From: Maylandia zebra
Lineage: Eukaryota > Chordata > Actinopteri > Cichliformes > Cichlidae
Assembly (NCBI RefSeq): GCF_041146795.1
Contig: NC_135176.1
Location: 25,863,786-25,927,785, forward strand
Length of the DNA: 64,000 nt
Direction: 5' to 3'
Shown: piece by piece, positions 38,279 through 51,246 of the stretch
Layout: every line of letters begins with the position of its first letter
Numbering within the stretch: position 1 is the first letter of the stretch
Notes under the pieces: model-generated
Told to the model about the DNA's origin: nothing
The model's input: only the letters and a program-made list of their open reading frames with translations
Databases searched by the model: none
Program-made: the position numbers and the translations under genes

Positions 38279-39062
38279 GATTTTACAATACCTTCTGTCT
38301 GTTCTGATTGAACGCAGCTAAAAACGAAAAAATTGATTGCAATGGCGTGTAATACCATTTCATAGTATAGCTGTACTCCTTTGAGTGATCAGTCTGAAAA
38401 GCAAAGACTTCTCTGTGTGTTGGAAGAAGATATGTTTCCTCCCACTTTACTCTAGTTTTCAGTCAGAAAGTAGGGCCAAGTCCTTAGGTCAAAAAAGACT
38501 GATCTACATTAAAGGTCGCTGACATTAAACTCCCACCGTCCTACAATCAAGTATACATTTGAGGGACACTGTAGGTGTATGGGAAATATCAAAACATCTT
38601 CCTGTACTCCCTTTGACTTGATAAGGTGAAGGGTTCTAAGTCAGTAGCTATAGGTGCCCATGCAGTGTAACACACAGCGAACATAAGACATGTTCCAGAC
38701 AGGTTAGGACAATTTTCAGAGAAAAAGTTGGGTGCAATCCCATGGTCCAACAGCGTTGGATCTACCAACAGTAAGGTAAGTGACATTCAAAAAAACACAG
38801 TCCTATGCTCTAGTATCAATTTCTCAAAATTGCTCCCTGTACTCCCCTGCGTCTGAACGCAGCCCAAGAGTTGGAAAAAGGAAGGATACTCATGTTGATG
38901 TGAAATATGTTCAGTGCCTCAGGCATGAAGGAACATGTAGAGTCAGACAGATACAGTTTTGTTATGTTCAAGTCCTTGCAACATGGAATTCTTGCAAAAC
39001 ACAGACTCTGTTAGGTCCCATGTATGCGATGGTCCAACAAACCAGACACTGCACATGTGATC

Positions 39063-39151
39063 CCTTCGATAGCTCAGTTGGTAGAGCGGAGGACTGTAGG
39101 TGTATGGGAACAGGAATCCTTAGGTCGCTGGTTCAACTCCGGCTCGGAGGA
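39063..39151 (+). tRNA. trnay-gua: tRNA-Tyr (GTA), array copy 15
   Basis: Same sequence as copy 1. Anticodon 39096-39098, intron 39100-39115. Confidence 0.92.
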
Positions 39152-39924
39152 GATTTTACAATACCTTCTGTCTGTTCTGATTGAACGCAGCTAAAAACGA
39201 AAAAATTGATTGCAATGGCGTGTAATACCATTTCATAGTATAGCTGTACTCCTTTGAGTGATCAGTTGGAAAAGCAAAGACTTCTCTGTGTGTTGGAAGA
39301 AGACATGTTTACTCTAGTTTTCAGTCAGAAAGTAGGGCCAAGTCCTTAGGTCAAAAAAGACTGATCTACATTAAAGGTCGCTGACATTAAACTCCCACCG
39401 TCCTACAATCAAGTATACATTTGAGGGACACTGTAGCTGTATGGGAAATATCAAAACATCTTCCTGTACTCCCTTTGACTTGATAAGGTGAAGGGTTCTA
39501 AGTCAGTAGCTATAGGTGCCCATGCAGTGTAACACACAGCGAACATAAGACATGTTCCAGACAGGTTAGGACAATTTTCAGAGAAAAAGTTGGGTGCAAT
39601 CCCATGGTCCAACAGCGTTGGATCTACCAACAGTAAGGTAAGTGACATTCAAAAAAACACAGTCCTATGCTCTAGTATCGATTTCTCAAAATTGCTCCCT
39701 GTACTCCCCTGCGTCTGAACGCAGCCCAAGAGTTGGAAAAAGGAAGGATACTCATGTTGATGTGAAATATGTTCAGTGCCTCAGGCATGAAGGAACATGT
39801 AGAGTCAGACAGATACAGTTTTGTTATGTTCAAGTCCTTGCAACATGGAATTCTTGCAAAACACAGACTCTGTTAGGTCCCATGTATGCGATGGTCCAAC
39901 AAACCAGACACTGCACATGTGAGC

Positions 39925-40013
39925 CCTTCGATAGCTCAGTTGGTAGAGCGGAGGACTGTAGGTGTATGGGAACAGGAATCCTTAGGTCGCTGGTTCAACT
40001 CCGGCTCGGAGGA
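39925..40013 (+). tRNA. trnay-gua: tRNA-Tyr (GTA), array copy 16
   Basis: tRNA as copy 1, with the upstream GTGAGCCC mark and 11-bp spacer deletion shared with copies 10 and 23. Anticodon 39958-39960, intron 39962-39977. Confidence 0.92.
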
Positions 40014-40797
40014 GATTTTACAATACCTTCTGTCTGTTCTGATTGAACGCAGCTAAAAACGAAAAAATTGATTGCAATGGCGTGTAATACCATTTCATAG
40101 TATAGCTGTACTCCTTTGAGTGATCAGTTGGAAAAGCAAAGACTTCTCTGTGTGTTGGAAGAAGACATGTTTCCTCCCACTTTACTCTAGTTTTCAGTCA
40201 GAAAGTAGGGCCAAGTCCTTAGGTCAAAAAAGACTGATCTACATTAAAGGTCGCTGACATTAAACTCCCACCGTCCTACAATCAAGTATACATTTGAGGG
40301 ACACTGTAGCTGTATGGGAAATATCAAAACATCTTCCTGTACTCCCTTTGACTTGATAAGGTGAAGGGTTCTAAGTCAGTAGCTATAGGTGCCCATGCAG
40401 TGTAACACACAGCGAACATAAGACATGTTCCAGACAGGTTAGGACAATTTTCAGAGAAAAAGTTGGGTGCAATCCCATGGTCCAACAGCGTTGGATCTAC
40501 CAACAGTAAGGTAAGTGACATTCAAAAAAACACAGTCCTATGCTCTAGTATCAATTTCTCAAAATTGCTCCCTGTACTCCCCTGCGTCTGAACGCAGCCC
40601 AAGAGTTGGAAAAAGGAAGGATACTCATGTTGATGTGAAATATGTTCAGTGCCTCAGGCATGAAGGAACATGTAGAGTCAGACAGATACAGTTTTGTTAT
40701 GTTCAAGTCCTTGCAACATGGAATTCTTGCAAAACACAGACTCTGTTAGGTCCCATGTATGCGATGGTCCAACAAACCAGACACTGCACATGTGATC

Positions 40798-40886
40798 CCT
40801 TCGATAGCTCAGTTGGTAGAGCAGAGGACTGTAGGTGTATGGGAACAGGAATCCTTAGGGCGCTGGTTCAACTCCGCCTCGGAGGA
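40798..40886 (+). tRNA. trnay-gua: tRNA-Tyr (GTA), array copy 17, three-change variant
   Basis: Carries the same three changes as copy 11 (A26, variable-loop G, C64), so the pair descends from a block duplication. Anticodon 40831-40833, intron 40835-40850. Confidence 0.75.
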
Positions 40887-41670
40887 GATTTTACAATACC
40901 TTCTGTCTGTTCTGATTGAACGCAGCTAAAAACGAAAAAATTGATTGCAATGGCGTGTAATACCATTTCATAGTATAGCTGTACTCCTTTGAGTGATCAG
41001 TTGGAAAAGCAAAGACTTCTCTGTGTGTTGGAAGAAGACATGTTTCCTCCCACTTTACTCTAGTTTTCAGTCAGAAAGTAGGGCCAAGTCCTTAGGTCAA
41101 AAAAGACTGATCTACATTAAAGGTCGCTGACATTAAACTCCCACCGTCCTACAATCAAGAATACATTTGAGGGACACTGTAGGTGTATGGGAAATATCAA
41201 AACAGCTTCCTGTACTCCCTTTGACTTGATAAGGTGAAGGGTTCTAAGTCAGTAGCTATAGGTGCCCATGCAGTGTAACACACAGCGAACATAAGACATG
41301 TTCCAGACAGGTTAGGACAATTTTCGGAGAAAAAGTTGGGTGCAATCCCATGGTCCAACAGCGTTGGATCTACCAACAGTAAGGTAAGTGACATTCAAAA
41401 AAACACAGTCCTATGCTCTAGTATCAATTTCTCAAAATTGCTCCCTGTACTCCCCTGCGTCTGAACGCAGCCCAAGAGTTGGAAAAAGGAAGGATACTCA
41501 TGTTGATGTGAAATATGTTCAGTGCCTCAGGCATGAAGGAACATGTAGAGTCAGACAGATACAGTTTTGTTATGTTCAAGTCCTTGCAACATGGAATTCT
41601 TGCAAAACACAGACTCTGTTAGGTCCCATGTATCCGATGGTCCAACAAACCAGACACTGCACATGTGATC

Positions 41671-41759
41671 CCTTCGATAGCTCAGTTGGTAGAGCGGAGG
41701 ACTGTAGGTGTATGGGAACAGGAATCCTTAGGTCGCTGGTTCAACTCCGGCTCGGAGGA
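41671..41759 (+). tRNA. trnay-gua: tRNA-Tyr (GTA), array copy 18
   Basis: Same sequence as copy 1. Anticodon 41704-41706, intron 41708-41723. Confidence 0.92.
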
Positions 41760-42543
41760 GATTTTACAATACCTTCTGTCTGTTCTGATTGAACGCAGCT
41801 AAAAACGAAAAAATTGATTGCAATGGCGTGTAATACCATTTCATAGTATTGCTGTACTCCTTTGAGTGATCAGTTGGAAAAGCAAAGACTTCTCTGTGTG
41901 TTGGAAGAAGACATGTTTCCTCCCACTTTACTCTAGTTTTCAGTCAGAAAGTAGGGCCAAGTCCTTAGGTCAAAAAAGACTGATCTACATTAAAGGTCGC
42001 TGACATTAAACTCCCACCGTCCTACAATCAAGTATACATTTGAGGGACACTGTAGCTGTATGGGAAATATCAAAACAGCTTCCTGTACTCCCTTTGACTT
42101 GATAAGGTGAAGGGTTCTAAGTCAGTAGCTATAGGTGCCCATGCAGTGTAACACACAGCGAACATAAGACATGTTCCAGACAGGTTAGGACAATTTTCAG
42201 AGAAAAAGTTGGGTGCAATCCCATGGTCCAACAGCGTTGGATCTACCAACAGTAAGGTAAGTGACATTCAAAAAAACACAGTCCTATGCTCTAGTATCAA
42301 TTTCTCAAAATTGCTCCCTGTACTCCCCTGCGTCTGAACGCAGCCCAAGAGTTGGAAAAAGGAAGGATACTCATGTTGATGTGAAATATGTTCAGTGCCT
42401 CAGGCATGAAGGAACATGTAGAGTCAGACAGATACAGTTTTGTTATGTTCAAGTCCTTGCAACATGGAATTCTTGCAAAACACAGACTCTGTTAGGTCCC
42501 ATGTATCCGATGGTCCAACAAACCAGACACTGCACATGTGATC

Positions 42544-42632
42544 CCTTCGATAGCTCAGTTGGTAGAGCGGAGGACTGTAGGTGTATGGGAACAGGAATCC
42601 TTAGGTCGCTGGTTCAACTCCGGCTCGGAGGA
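42544..42632 (+). tRNA. trnay-gua: tRNA-Tyr (GTA), array copy 19
   Basis: Same sequence as copy 1. Anticodon 42577-42579, intron 42581-42596. Confidence 0.92.
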
Positions 42633-43416
42633 GATTTTACAATACCTTCTGTCTGTTCTGATTGAACGCAGCTAAAAACGAAAAAATTGATTGCAATGGC
42701 GTGTAATACCATTTCATAGTATAGCTGTACTCCTTTGAGTGATCAGTTGGAAAAGCAAAGACTTCTCTGTGTGTTGGAAGAAGACATGTTTCCTCCCACT
42801 TTACTCTAGTTTTCAGTCAGAAAGTAGGGCCAAGTCCTTAGGTCAAAAAAGACTGATCTACATTAAAGGTCGCTGACATTAAACTCCCACCGTCCTACAA
42901 TCAAGTATACATTTGAGGGACACTGTAGCTGTATGGGAAATATCAAAACAGCTTCCTGTACTCCCTTTGACTTGATAAGGTGAAGGGTTCTAAGTCAGTA
43001 GCTATAGGTGCCCATGCAGTGTAACACACAGCGAACATAAGACATGTTCCAGACAGGTTAGGACAATTTTCAGAGAAAAAGTTGGGTGCAATCCCATGGT
43101 CCAACAGCGTTGGATCTACCAACAGTAAGGTAAGTGACATTCAAAAAAACACAGTCCTATGCTCTAGTATCAATTTCTCAAAATTGCTCCCTGTACTCCC
43201 CTGCGTCTGAACGCAGCCCAAGAGTTGGAAAAAGGAAGGATACTCATGTTGATGTGAAATATGTTCAGTGCCTCAGGCATGAAGGAACATGTAGAGTCAG
43301 ACAGATACAGTTTTGTTATGTTCAAGTCCTTGCAACATGGAATTCTTGCAAAACACAGACTCTGTTAGGTCCCATGTATCCGATGGTCCAACAAACCAGA
43401 CAATGCACATGGAATC

Positions 43417-43505
43417 CCTTCGATAGCTCAGTTGGTAGAGCGGAGGACTGTAGGTGTATGGGAACAGGAATCCTTAGGTCGCTGGTTCAACTCCGGCTCG
43501 GAGGA
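43417..43505 (+). tRNA. trnay-gua: tRNA-Tyr (GTA), array copy 20
   Basis: tRNA as copy 1. The 5' flank reads CAATGCACATGGAATCCC, shared only with copy 21. Anticodon 43450-43452, intron 43454-43469. Confidence 0.91.
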
Positions 43506-44289
43506 GATTTTACAATACCTTCTGTCTGTTCTGATTGAACGCAGCTAAAAACAAAAAAATTGATTGCAATGGCGTGTAATACCATTTCATAGTATAGCTG
43601 TACTCCTTTGAGTGATCAGTTGGAAAAGCAAAGACTTCTCTGTGTGTTGGAAGAAGACATGTTTCCTCCCACTTTACTCTAGTTTTCAGTCAGAAAGTAG
43701 GGCCAAGTCCTTAGGTCAAAAAAGACTGATCTACATTAAAGGTCGCTGACATTAAACTCCCACCGTCCTACAATCAAGTATACATTTGAGGGACACTGTA
43801 GGTGTATGGGAAATATCAAAACAGCTTCCTGTACTCCCTTTGACTTGATAAGGTGAAGGGTTCTAAGTCAGTAGCTATAGGTGCCCATGCAGTGTAACAC
43901 ACAGCGAACATAAGACATGTTCCAGACAGGTTAGGACAATTTTCAGAGAAAAAGTTGGGTGCAATCCCATGGTCCAACAGCGTTGGATCTACCAACAGTA
44001 AGGTAAGTGACATTCAAAAAAACACAGTCCTATGCTCTAGTATAAATTTCTCAAAATTGCTCCCTGTACTCCCCTGCGTCTGAACGCAGCCCAAGAGTTG
44101 GAAAAAGGAAGGATACTCATGTTGATGTGAAATATGTTCAGTGCCTCAGGCATGAAGGAACATGTAGAGTCAGACAGATACAGTTTTGTTATGTTCAAGT
44201 CCTTGCAACATGGAATTCTTGCAAAACACAGACTCTGTTAGGTCCCATGTATCCGATGGTCCAACAAACCAGACAATGCACATGGAATC

Positions 44290-44378
44290 CCTTCGATAGC
44301 TCAGTTGGTAGAGCGGAGGACTGTAGGTGTATGGGAACAGGAATCCTTAGGTCACTCGTTCAAATCTGGCTCGGAGGA
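44290..44378 (+). pseudogene. tRNA-Tyr (GTA), array copy 21, probably a pseudogene
   Basis: The most changed copy. The T-arm reads ACTCGTTCAAATCTGGC, which breaks pairs 49:65 and 53:61, makes 52:62 a wobble and damages the B box (CGTTCAAATCT). Anticodon GTA 44323-44325 and intron 44327-44342 are intact. Pol III initiation and T-arm folding are likely impaired. Confidence 0.75.
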
Positions 44379-45162
44379 GCTTTTACAATACCTTCTGTCT
44401 GTTCTGATTGAACGCAGCTAAAAATGAAAAAATTGATTGCAATGGCGTGTAATACCATTTCATAGTATAGCTGTACTCCTTTGAGTGATCAGTTGGAAAA
44501 GCAAAGACTTCTCTGTGTGTTGGAAGAAGATATGTTTCCTCCCACTTTACTCTAGTTTTCAGTCAGAAAGTAGGGCCAAGTCCTTAGGTCAAAAAAGACT
44601 GATCTACATTAAAGGTCGCTGACATTAAACTCCCACCGTCCTACAATCAAGTATACATTTGAGGGACACTGTAGGTGTATGGGAAATATCAAAACATCTT
44701 CCTGTACTCCCTTTGACTTGATAAGGTGAAGGGTTCTAAGTCAGTAGCTATAGGTGCCCATGCAGTGTAACACACAGCGAACATAAGACATGTTCCAGAC
44801 AGGTTAGGACAATTTTCAGAGAAAAAGTTGGGTGCAATCCCATGGTCCAACAGCGTTGGATCTACCAACAGTAAGGTAAGTGACATTCAAAAAAACACAG
44901 TCCTATGCTCTAGTATCAATTTCTCAAAATTGCTCCCTGTACTCCCCTGCGTCTGAACGCAGCCCAAGAGTTGGAAAAAGGAAGGATACTCATGTTGATG
45001 TGAAATATGTTCAGTGCCTCAGGCATGAAGGAACATGTAGAGTCAGACAGATACAGTTTTGTTATGTTCAAGTCCTTGCAACATGGAATTCTTGCAAAAC
45101 ACAGACTCTGTTAGGTCCCATGTATGCGATGGTCCAACAAACCAGACACTGCACATGTGATC

Positions 45163-45251
45163 CCTTCGATAGCTCAGTTGGTAGAGCGGAGGACTGTAGG
45201 TGTATGGGAACAGGAATCCTTAGGTCGCTGGTTCAACTCCGGCTCGGAGGA
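45163..45251 (+). tRNA. trnay-gua: tRNA-Tyr (GTA), array copy 22
   Basis: Same sequence as copy 1. Anticodon 45196-45198, intron 45200-45215. Confidence 0.92.
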
Positions 45252-46024
45252 GATTTTACAATACCTTCTGTCTGTTCTGATTGAACGCAGCTAAAAACGA
45301 AAAAATTGATTGCAATGGCGTGTAATACCATTTCATAGTATAGCTGTACTCCTTTGAGTGATCAGTTGGAAAAGCAAAGACTTCTCTGTGTGTTGGAAGA
45401 AGACATGTTTACTCTAGTTTTCAGTCAGAAAGTAGGGCCAAGTCCTTAGGTCAAAAAAGACTGATCTACATTAAAGGTCGCTGACATTAAACTCCCACCG
45501 TCCTACAATCAAGTATACATTTGAGGGACACTGTAGCTGTATGGGAAATATCAAAACATCTTCCTGTACTCCCTTTGACTTGATAAGGTGAAGGGTTCTA
45601 AGTCAGTAGCTATAGGTGCCCATGCAGTGTAACACACAGCGAACATAAGACATGTTCCAGACAGGTTAGGACAATTTTCAGAGAAAAAGTTGGGTGCAAT
45701 CCCATGGTCCAACAGCGTTGGATCTACCAACAGTAAGGTAAGTGACATTCAAAAAAACACAGTCCTATGCTCTAGTATCGATTTCTCAAAATTGCTCCCT
45801 GTACTCCCCTGCGTCTGAACGCAGCCCAAGAGTTGGAAAAAGGAAGGATACTCATGTTGATGTGAAATATGTTCAGTGCCTCAGGCATGAAGGAACATGT
45901 AGAGTCAGACAGATACAGTTTTGTTATGTTCAAGTCCTTGCAACATGGAATTCTTGCAAAACACAGACTCTGTTAGGTCCCATGTATGCGATGGTCCAAC
46001 AAACCAGACACTGCACATGTGAGC

Positions 46025-46113
46025 CCTTCGATAGCTCAGTTGGTAGAGCGGAGGACTGTAGGTGTATGGGAACAGGAATCCTTAGGTCGCTGGTTCAACT
46101 CCGGCTCGGAGGA
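46025..46113 (+). tRNA. trnay-gua: tRNA-Tyr (GTA), array copy 23
   Basis: tRNA as copy 1, with the GTGAGCCC flank and 11-bp spacer deletion of copies 10 and 16. Anticodon 46058-46060, intron 46062-46077. Confidence 0.92.
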
Positions 46114-46897
46114 GATTTTACAATACCTTCTGTCTGTTCTGATTGAACGCAGCTAAAAACGAAAAAATTGATTGCAATGGCGTGTAATACCATTTCATAG
46201 TATAGCTGTACTCCTTTGAGTGATCAGTTGGAAAAGCAAAGACTTCTCTGTGTGTTGGAAGAAGACATGTTTCCTCCCACTTTACTCTAGTTTTCAGTCA
46301 GAAAGTAGGGCCAAGTCCTTAGGTCAAAAAAGACTGATCTACATTAAAGGTCGCTGACATTAAACTCCCACCGTCCTACAATCAAGAATACATTTGAGGG
46401 ACACTGTAGCTGTATGGGAAATATCAAAACATCTTCCTGTACTCCCTTTGACTTGATAAGGTGAAGGGTTCTAAGTCAGTAGCTATAGGTGCCCATGCAG
46501 TGTAACACACAGCGAACATAAGACATGTTCCAGACAGGTTAGGACAATTTTCGGAGAAAAAGTTGGGTGCAATCCCATGGTCCAACAGCGTTGGATCTAC
46601 CAACAGTAAGGTAAGTGACATTCAAAAAAACACAGTCCTATGCTCTAGTATCAATTTCTCAAAATTGCTCCCTGTACTCCCCTGCGTCTGAACGCAGCCC
46701 AAGAGTTGGAAAAAGGAAGGATACTCATGTTGATGTGAAATATGTTCAGTGCCTCAGGCATGAAGGAACATGTAGAGTCAGACAGATACAGTTTTGTTAT
46801 GTTCAAGTCCTTGCAACATGGAATTCTTGCAAAACACAGACTCTGTTAGGTCCCATGTATCCGATGGTCCAACAAACCAGACACTGCACATGTGATC

Positions 46898-46986
46898 CCT
46901 TCGATAGCTCAGTTGGTAGAGCGGAGGACTGTAGGTGTATGGGAACAGGAATCCTTAGGTCGCTGGTTCAACTCCGGCTCGGAGGA
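46898..46986 (+). tRNA. trnay-gua: tRNA-Tyr (GTA), array copy 24
   Basis: tRNA as copy 1. Its spacer mixes marks of the copy 11/17 and copy 12/18 units, so it looks like a crossover product. Anticodon 46931-46933, intron 46935-46950. Confidence 0.92.
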
Positions 46987-47770
46987 GATTTTACAATACC
47001 TTCTGTCTGTTCTGATTGAACGCAGCTAAAAACGAAAAAATTGATTGCAATGGCGTGTAATACCATTTCATAGTATTGCTGTACTCCTTTGAGTGATCAG
47101 TTGGAAAAGCAAAGACTTCTCTGTGTGTTGGAAGAAGACATGTTTCCTCCCACTTTACTCTAGTTTTCAGTCAGAAAGTAGGGCCAAGTCCTTAGGTCAA
47201 AAAAGACTGATCTACATTAAAGGTCGCTGACATTAAACTCCCACCGTCCTACAATCAAGTATACATTTGAGGGACACTGTAGCTGTATGGGAAATATCAA
47301 AACAGCTTCCTGTACTCCCTTTGACTTGATAAGGTGAAGGGTTCTAAGTCAGTAGCTATAGGTGCCCATGCAGTGTAACACACAGCGAACATAAGACATG
47401 TTCCAGACAGGTTAGGACAATTTTCAGAGAAAAAGTTGGGTGCAATCCCATGGTCCAACAGCGTTGGATCTACCAACAGTAAGGTAAGTGACATTCAAAA
47501 AAACACAGTCCTATGCTCTAGTATCAATTTCTCAAAATTGCTCCCTGTACTCCCCTGCGTCTGAACGCAGCCCAAGAGTTGGAAAAAGGAAGGATACTCA
47601 TGTTGATGTGAAATATGTTCAGTGCCTCAGGCATGAAGGAACATGTAGAGTCAGACAGATACAGTTTTGTTATGTTCAAGTCCTTGCAACATGGAATTCT
47701 TGCAAAACACAGACTCTGTTAGGTCCCATGTATGCGATGGTCCAACAAACCAGACACTGCACATGTGATC

Positions 47771-47859
47771 CCTTCGATAGCTCAGTTGGTAGAGCGGAGG
47801 ACTGTAGGTGTATGGGAACAGGAATCCTTAGGTCGCTGGTTCAACTCCGGCTCGGAGGA
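47771..47859 (+). tRNA. trnay-gua: tRNA-Tyr (GTA), array copy 25
   Basis: Same sequence as copy 1. Anticodon 47804-47806, intron 47808-47823. Confidence 0.92.
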
Positions 47860-48643
47860 GATTTTACAATACCTTCTGTCTGTTCTGATTGAACGCAGCT
47901 AAAAACGAAAAAATTGATTGCAATGGCGTGTAATACCATTTCATAGTATAGCTGTACTCCTTTGAGTGATCAGTTGCAAAAGCAAAGACTTCTCTGTGTG
48001 TTGGAAGAAGACATGTTTCCTCCCACTTTACTCTAGTTTTCAGTCAGAAAGTAGGGCCAAGTCCTTAGGTCAAAAAAGACTGATCTACATTAAAGGTCGC
48101 TGACATTAAACTCCCACCGTCCTACAATCAAGAATACATTTGAGGGACACTGTAGGTGTATGGGAAATATCAAAACAGCTTCCTGTACTCCCTTTGACTT
48201 GATAAGGTGAAGGGTTCTAAGTCAGTAGCTATAGGTGCCCATGCAGTGTAACACACAGCGAACATAAGACATGTTCCAGACAGGTTAGGACAATTTTCAG
48301 AGAAAAAGTTGGGTGCAATCCCATGGTCCAACAGCATTGGATCTACCAACAGTAAGGTAAGTGACATTCAAAAAAACACAGTCCTATGCTCTAGTATCAA
48401 TTTCTCAAAATTGCTCCCTGTACTCCCCTGCGTCTGAACACAGCCCAAGAGTTGGAAAAAGGAAGGATACTCATGTTGATGTGAAATATGTTCAGTGCCT
48501 CAGGCATGAAGGAACATGTAGAGTCAGACAGATACAGTTTTGTTATGTTCAAGTCCTTGCAACATGGAATTCTTGCAAAACACAGACTCTGTTAGGTCCC
48601 ATGTATGCGATGGTCCAACAAACCAGACACTGCACATGTGATC

Positions 48644-48732
48644 CCTTCGATAGCTCAGTTGGTAGAGCGGAGGACTGTAGGTGTATGGGAACAGGAATCC
48701 TTAGGTCGCTGGTTCAACTCCGGCTCGGAGGA
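48644..48732 (+). tRNA. trnay-gua: tRNA-Tyr (GTA), array copy 26
   Basis: Same sequence as copy 1. Anticodon 48677-48679, intron 48681-48696. Flanking CpG-to-TpG changes appear (GAATGCAG, AAAATG). Confidence 0.92.
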
Positions 48733-49516
48733 GATTTTACAATACCTTCTGTCTGTTCTGATTGAATGCAGCTAAAAATGAAAAAATTGATTGCAATGGC
48801 GTGTAATACCATTTCATAGTATAGCTGTACTCCTTTGAGTGATCAGTTGGAAAAGCAAAGACTTCTCTGTGTGTTGGAAGAAGACATGTTTCCTCCCACT
48901 TTACTCTAGTTTTCAGTCAGAAATTAGGGCCAAGTCCTTAGGTCAAAAAAGACTGATCTACATTAAAGGTCGCTGACATTAAACTCCCACCGTCCTACAA
49001 TCAAGTATACATTTGAGGGACACTGTAGGTGTATGGGAAATATCAAAACAGCTTCCTGTACTCCTTTTGACTTGATAAGGTGAAGGGTTCTAAGTCAGTA
49101 GCTATAGGTGCCCATGCAGTGTAACACACAGCGAACATAAGACATGTTCCAGACAGGTTAGGACAATTTTCAGAGAAAAAGTTGGGTGCAATTCCATGGT
49201 CCAACAGCGTTGGATCTACCAACAGTAAGGTAAGTGACATTCAAAAAAACACAGTCCTATGCTCTAGTATCAATTTCTCAAAATTGCTCCCTGTACTCCC
49301 CTGCGTCTGAACGCAGCCCAAGAGTTGGAAAAAGGAAGGATACTCATGTTGATGTGAAATATGTTCAGTGCCTCAGGCATGAAGGAACATGTAGAGTCAG
49401 ACAGATACAGTTTTGTTATGTTCAAGTCCTTGCAACATGGAATTCTTGCAAAACACAGATTCTGTTAGGTCCCATGTATCCGATGGTCCAACAAACCAGA
49501 CACTGCACATGTGATC

Positions 49517-49605
49517 CCTTCGATAGCTCAGTTGGTAGAGCGGAGGACTGTAGGTGTATGGGAACAGGAATCCTTAGGTCGCTGGTTCAACTCCAGCTCG
49601 GAGGA
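49517..49605 (+). tRNA. trnay-gua: tRNA-Tyr (GTA), array copy 27
   Basis: G63 to A (CTCCAGC), which turns the T51:G63 wobble into a T:A pair, so folding is not harmed. Anticodon 49550-49552, intron 49554-49569. Confidence 0.88.
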
Positions 49606-50389
49606 GATTTTACAATACCTTCTGTCTGTTCTGATTGAACGCAGCTAAAAACGAAAAAATTGATTGCAATGGCGTGTAATACCATTTCATAGTATAGCTG
49701 TACTCCTTTGAGTGATCAGTTGGAAAAGCAAAGACTTCTCTGTGTGTTGGAAGAAGACATGTTTCCTCCCACTTTACTCTAGTTTTCAGTCAGAAAGTAG
49801 GGCCAAGTCCTTAGGTCAAAAAAGACTGATCTACATTAAAGGTCGCTGACATTAAACTCCCACCGTCCTACAATCAAGTATACATTTGAGGGACACTGTA
49901 GGTGTATGGGAAATATCAAAACAGCTTCCTGTACTCCCTTTGACTTGATAAGGTGAAGGGTTCTAAGTCAGTAGCTATAGGTGCCCATGCAGTGTAACAC
50001 ACAGCGAACATAAGACATGTTCCAGACAGGTTAGGACAATTTTCAGAGAAAAAGTTGGGTGCAATCCCATGGTCCAACAGCGTTGGATCTACCAACAGTA
50101 AGGTAAGTGACATTCAAAAAAACACAGTCCTATGCTCTAGTATCAATTTCTCAAAATTGCTCCCTGTACTCCCCTGCGTCTGAACGCAGCCCAAGAGTTG
50201 GAAAAAGGAAGGATACTCATGTTGATGTGAAATATGTTCAGTGCCTCAGGCATGAAGGAACATGTAGAGTCAGACAGATACAGTTTTGTTATGTTCAAGT
50301 CCTTGCAACATGGAATTCTTGCAAAACACAGATTCTGTTAGGTCCCATGTATCCGATGGTCCAACAAACCAGACACTGCACATGTGATC

Positions 50390-50478
50390 CCTTCGATAGC
50401 TCAGTTGGTAGAGCGGAGGACTGTAGGTGTATGGGAACAGGAATCCTTAGGTCGCTGGTTCAACTCCGGCTCGGAGGA
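50390..50478 (+). tRNA. trnay-gua: tRNA-Tyr (GTA), array copy 28
   Basis: Same sequence as copy 1. Anticodon 50423-50425, intron 50427-50442. Confidence 0.92.
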
Positions 50479-51246
50479 GATTTTACAATACCTTCTGTCT
50501 GTTCTGATTGAACGCAGCTAAAAACGAAAAAATTGATTGCAATGGCGTGTAATACCATTTCATAGTATAGCTGTACTCCTTTGAGTGATCAGTTGGAAAA
50601 GCAAAGACTTCTCTGTGTGTTGGAAGAAGACATGTTTCCTCCCACTTTACTCTAGTTTTCAGTCAGAAAGTAGGGCCAAGTCCTTAGGTCAAAAAAGACT
50701 GATCGACATTAAACTCCCACCGTCCTACAATCAAGTATACATTTGAGGGACACTGTAGGTGTATGGGAAATATCAAAACAGCTTCCTGTACTCCCTTTGA
50801 CTTGATAAGGTGAAGGGTTCTAAGTCAGTAGCTATAGGTGCCCATGCAGTGTAACACACAGCGAACATAAGACATGTTCCAGACAGGTTAGGACAATTTT
50901 CAGAGAAAAAGTTGGGTGCAATCCCATGGTCCAACAGCATTGGATCTACCAACAGTAAGGTAAGTGACATTCAAAAAAACACAGTCCTATGCTCTAGTAT
51001 CAATTTCTCAAAATTGCTCCCTGTACTCCCCTGCGTCTGAACACAGCCCAAGAGTTGGAAAAAGGAAGGATACTCATGTTGATGTGAAATATGTTCAGTG
51101 CCTCAGGCATGAAGGAACATGTAGAGTCAGACAGATACAGTTTTGTTATGTTCAAGTCCTTGCAACATGGAATTCTTGCAAAACACAGACTCTGTTAGGT
51201 CCCATGTATCCGATGGTCCAACAAACCAGACACTGCACATGTGATC

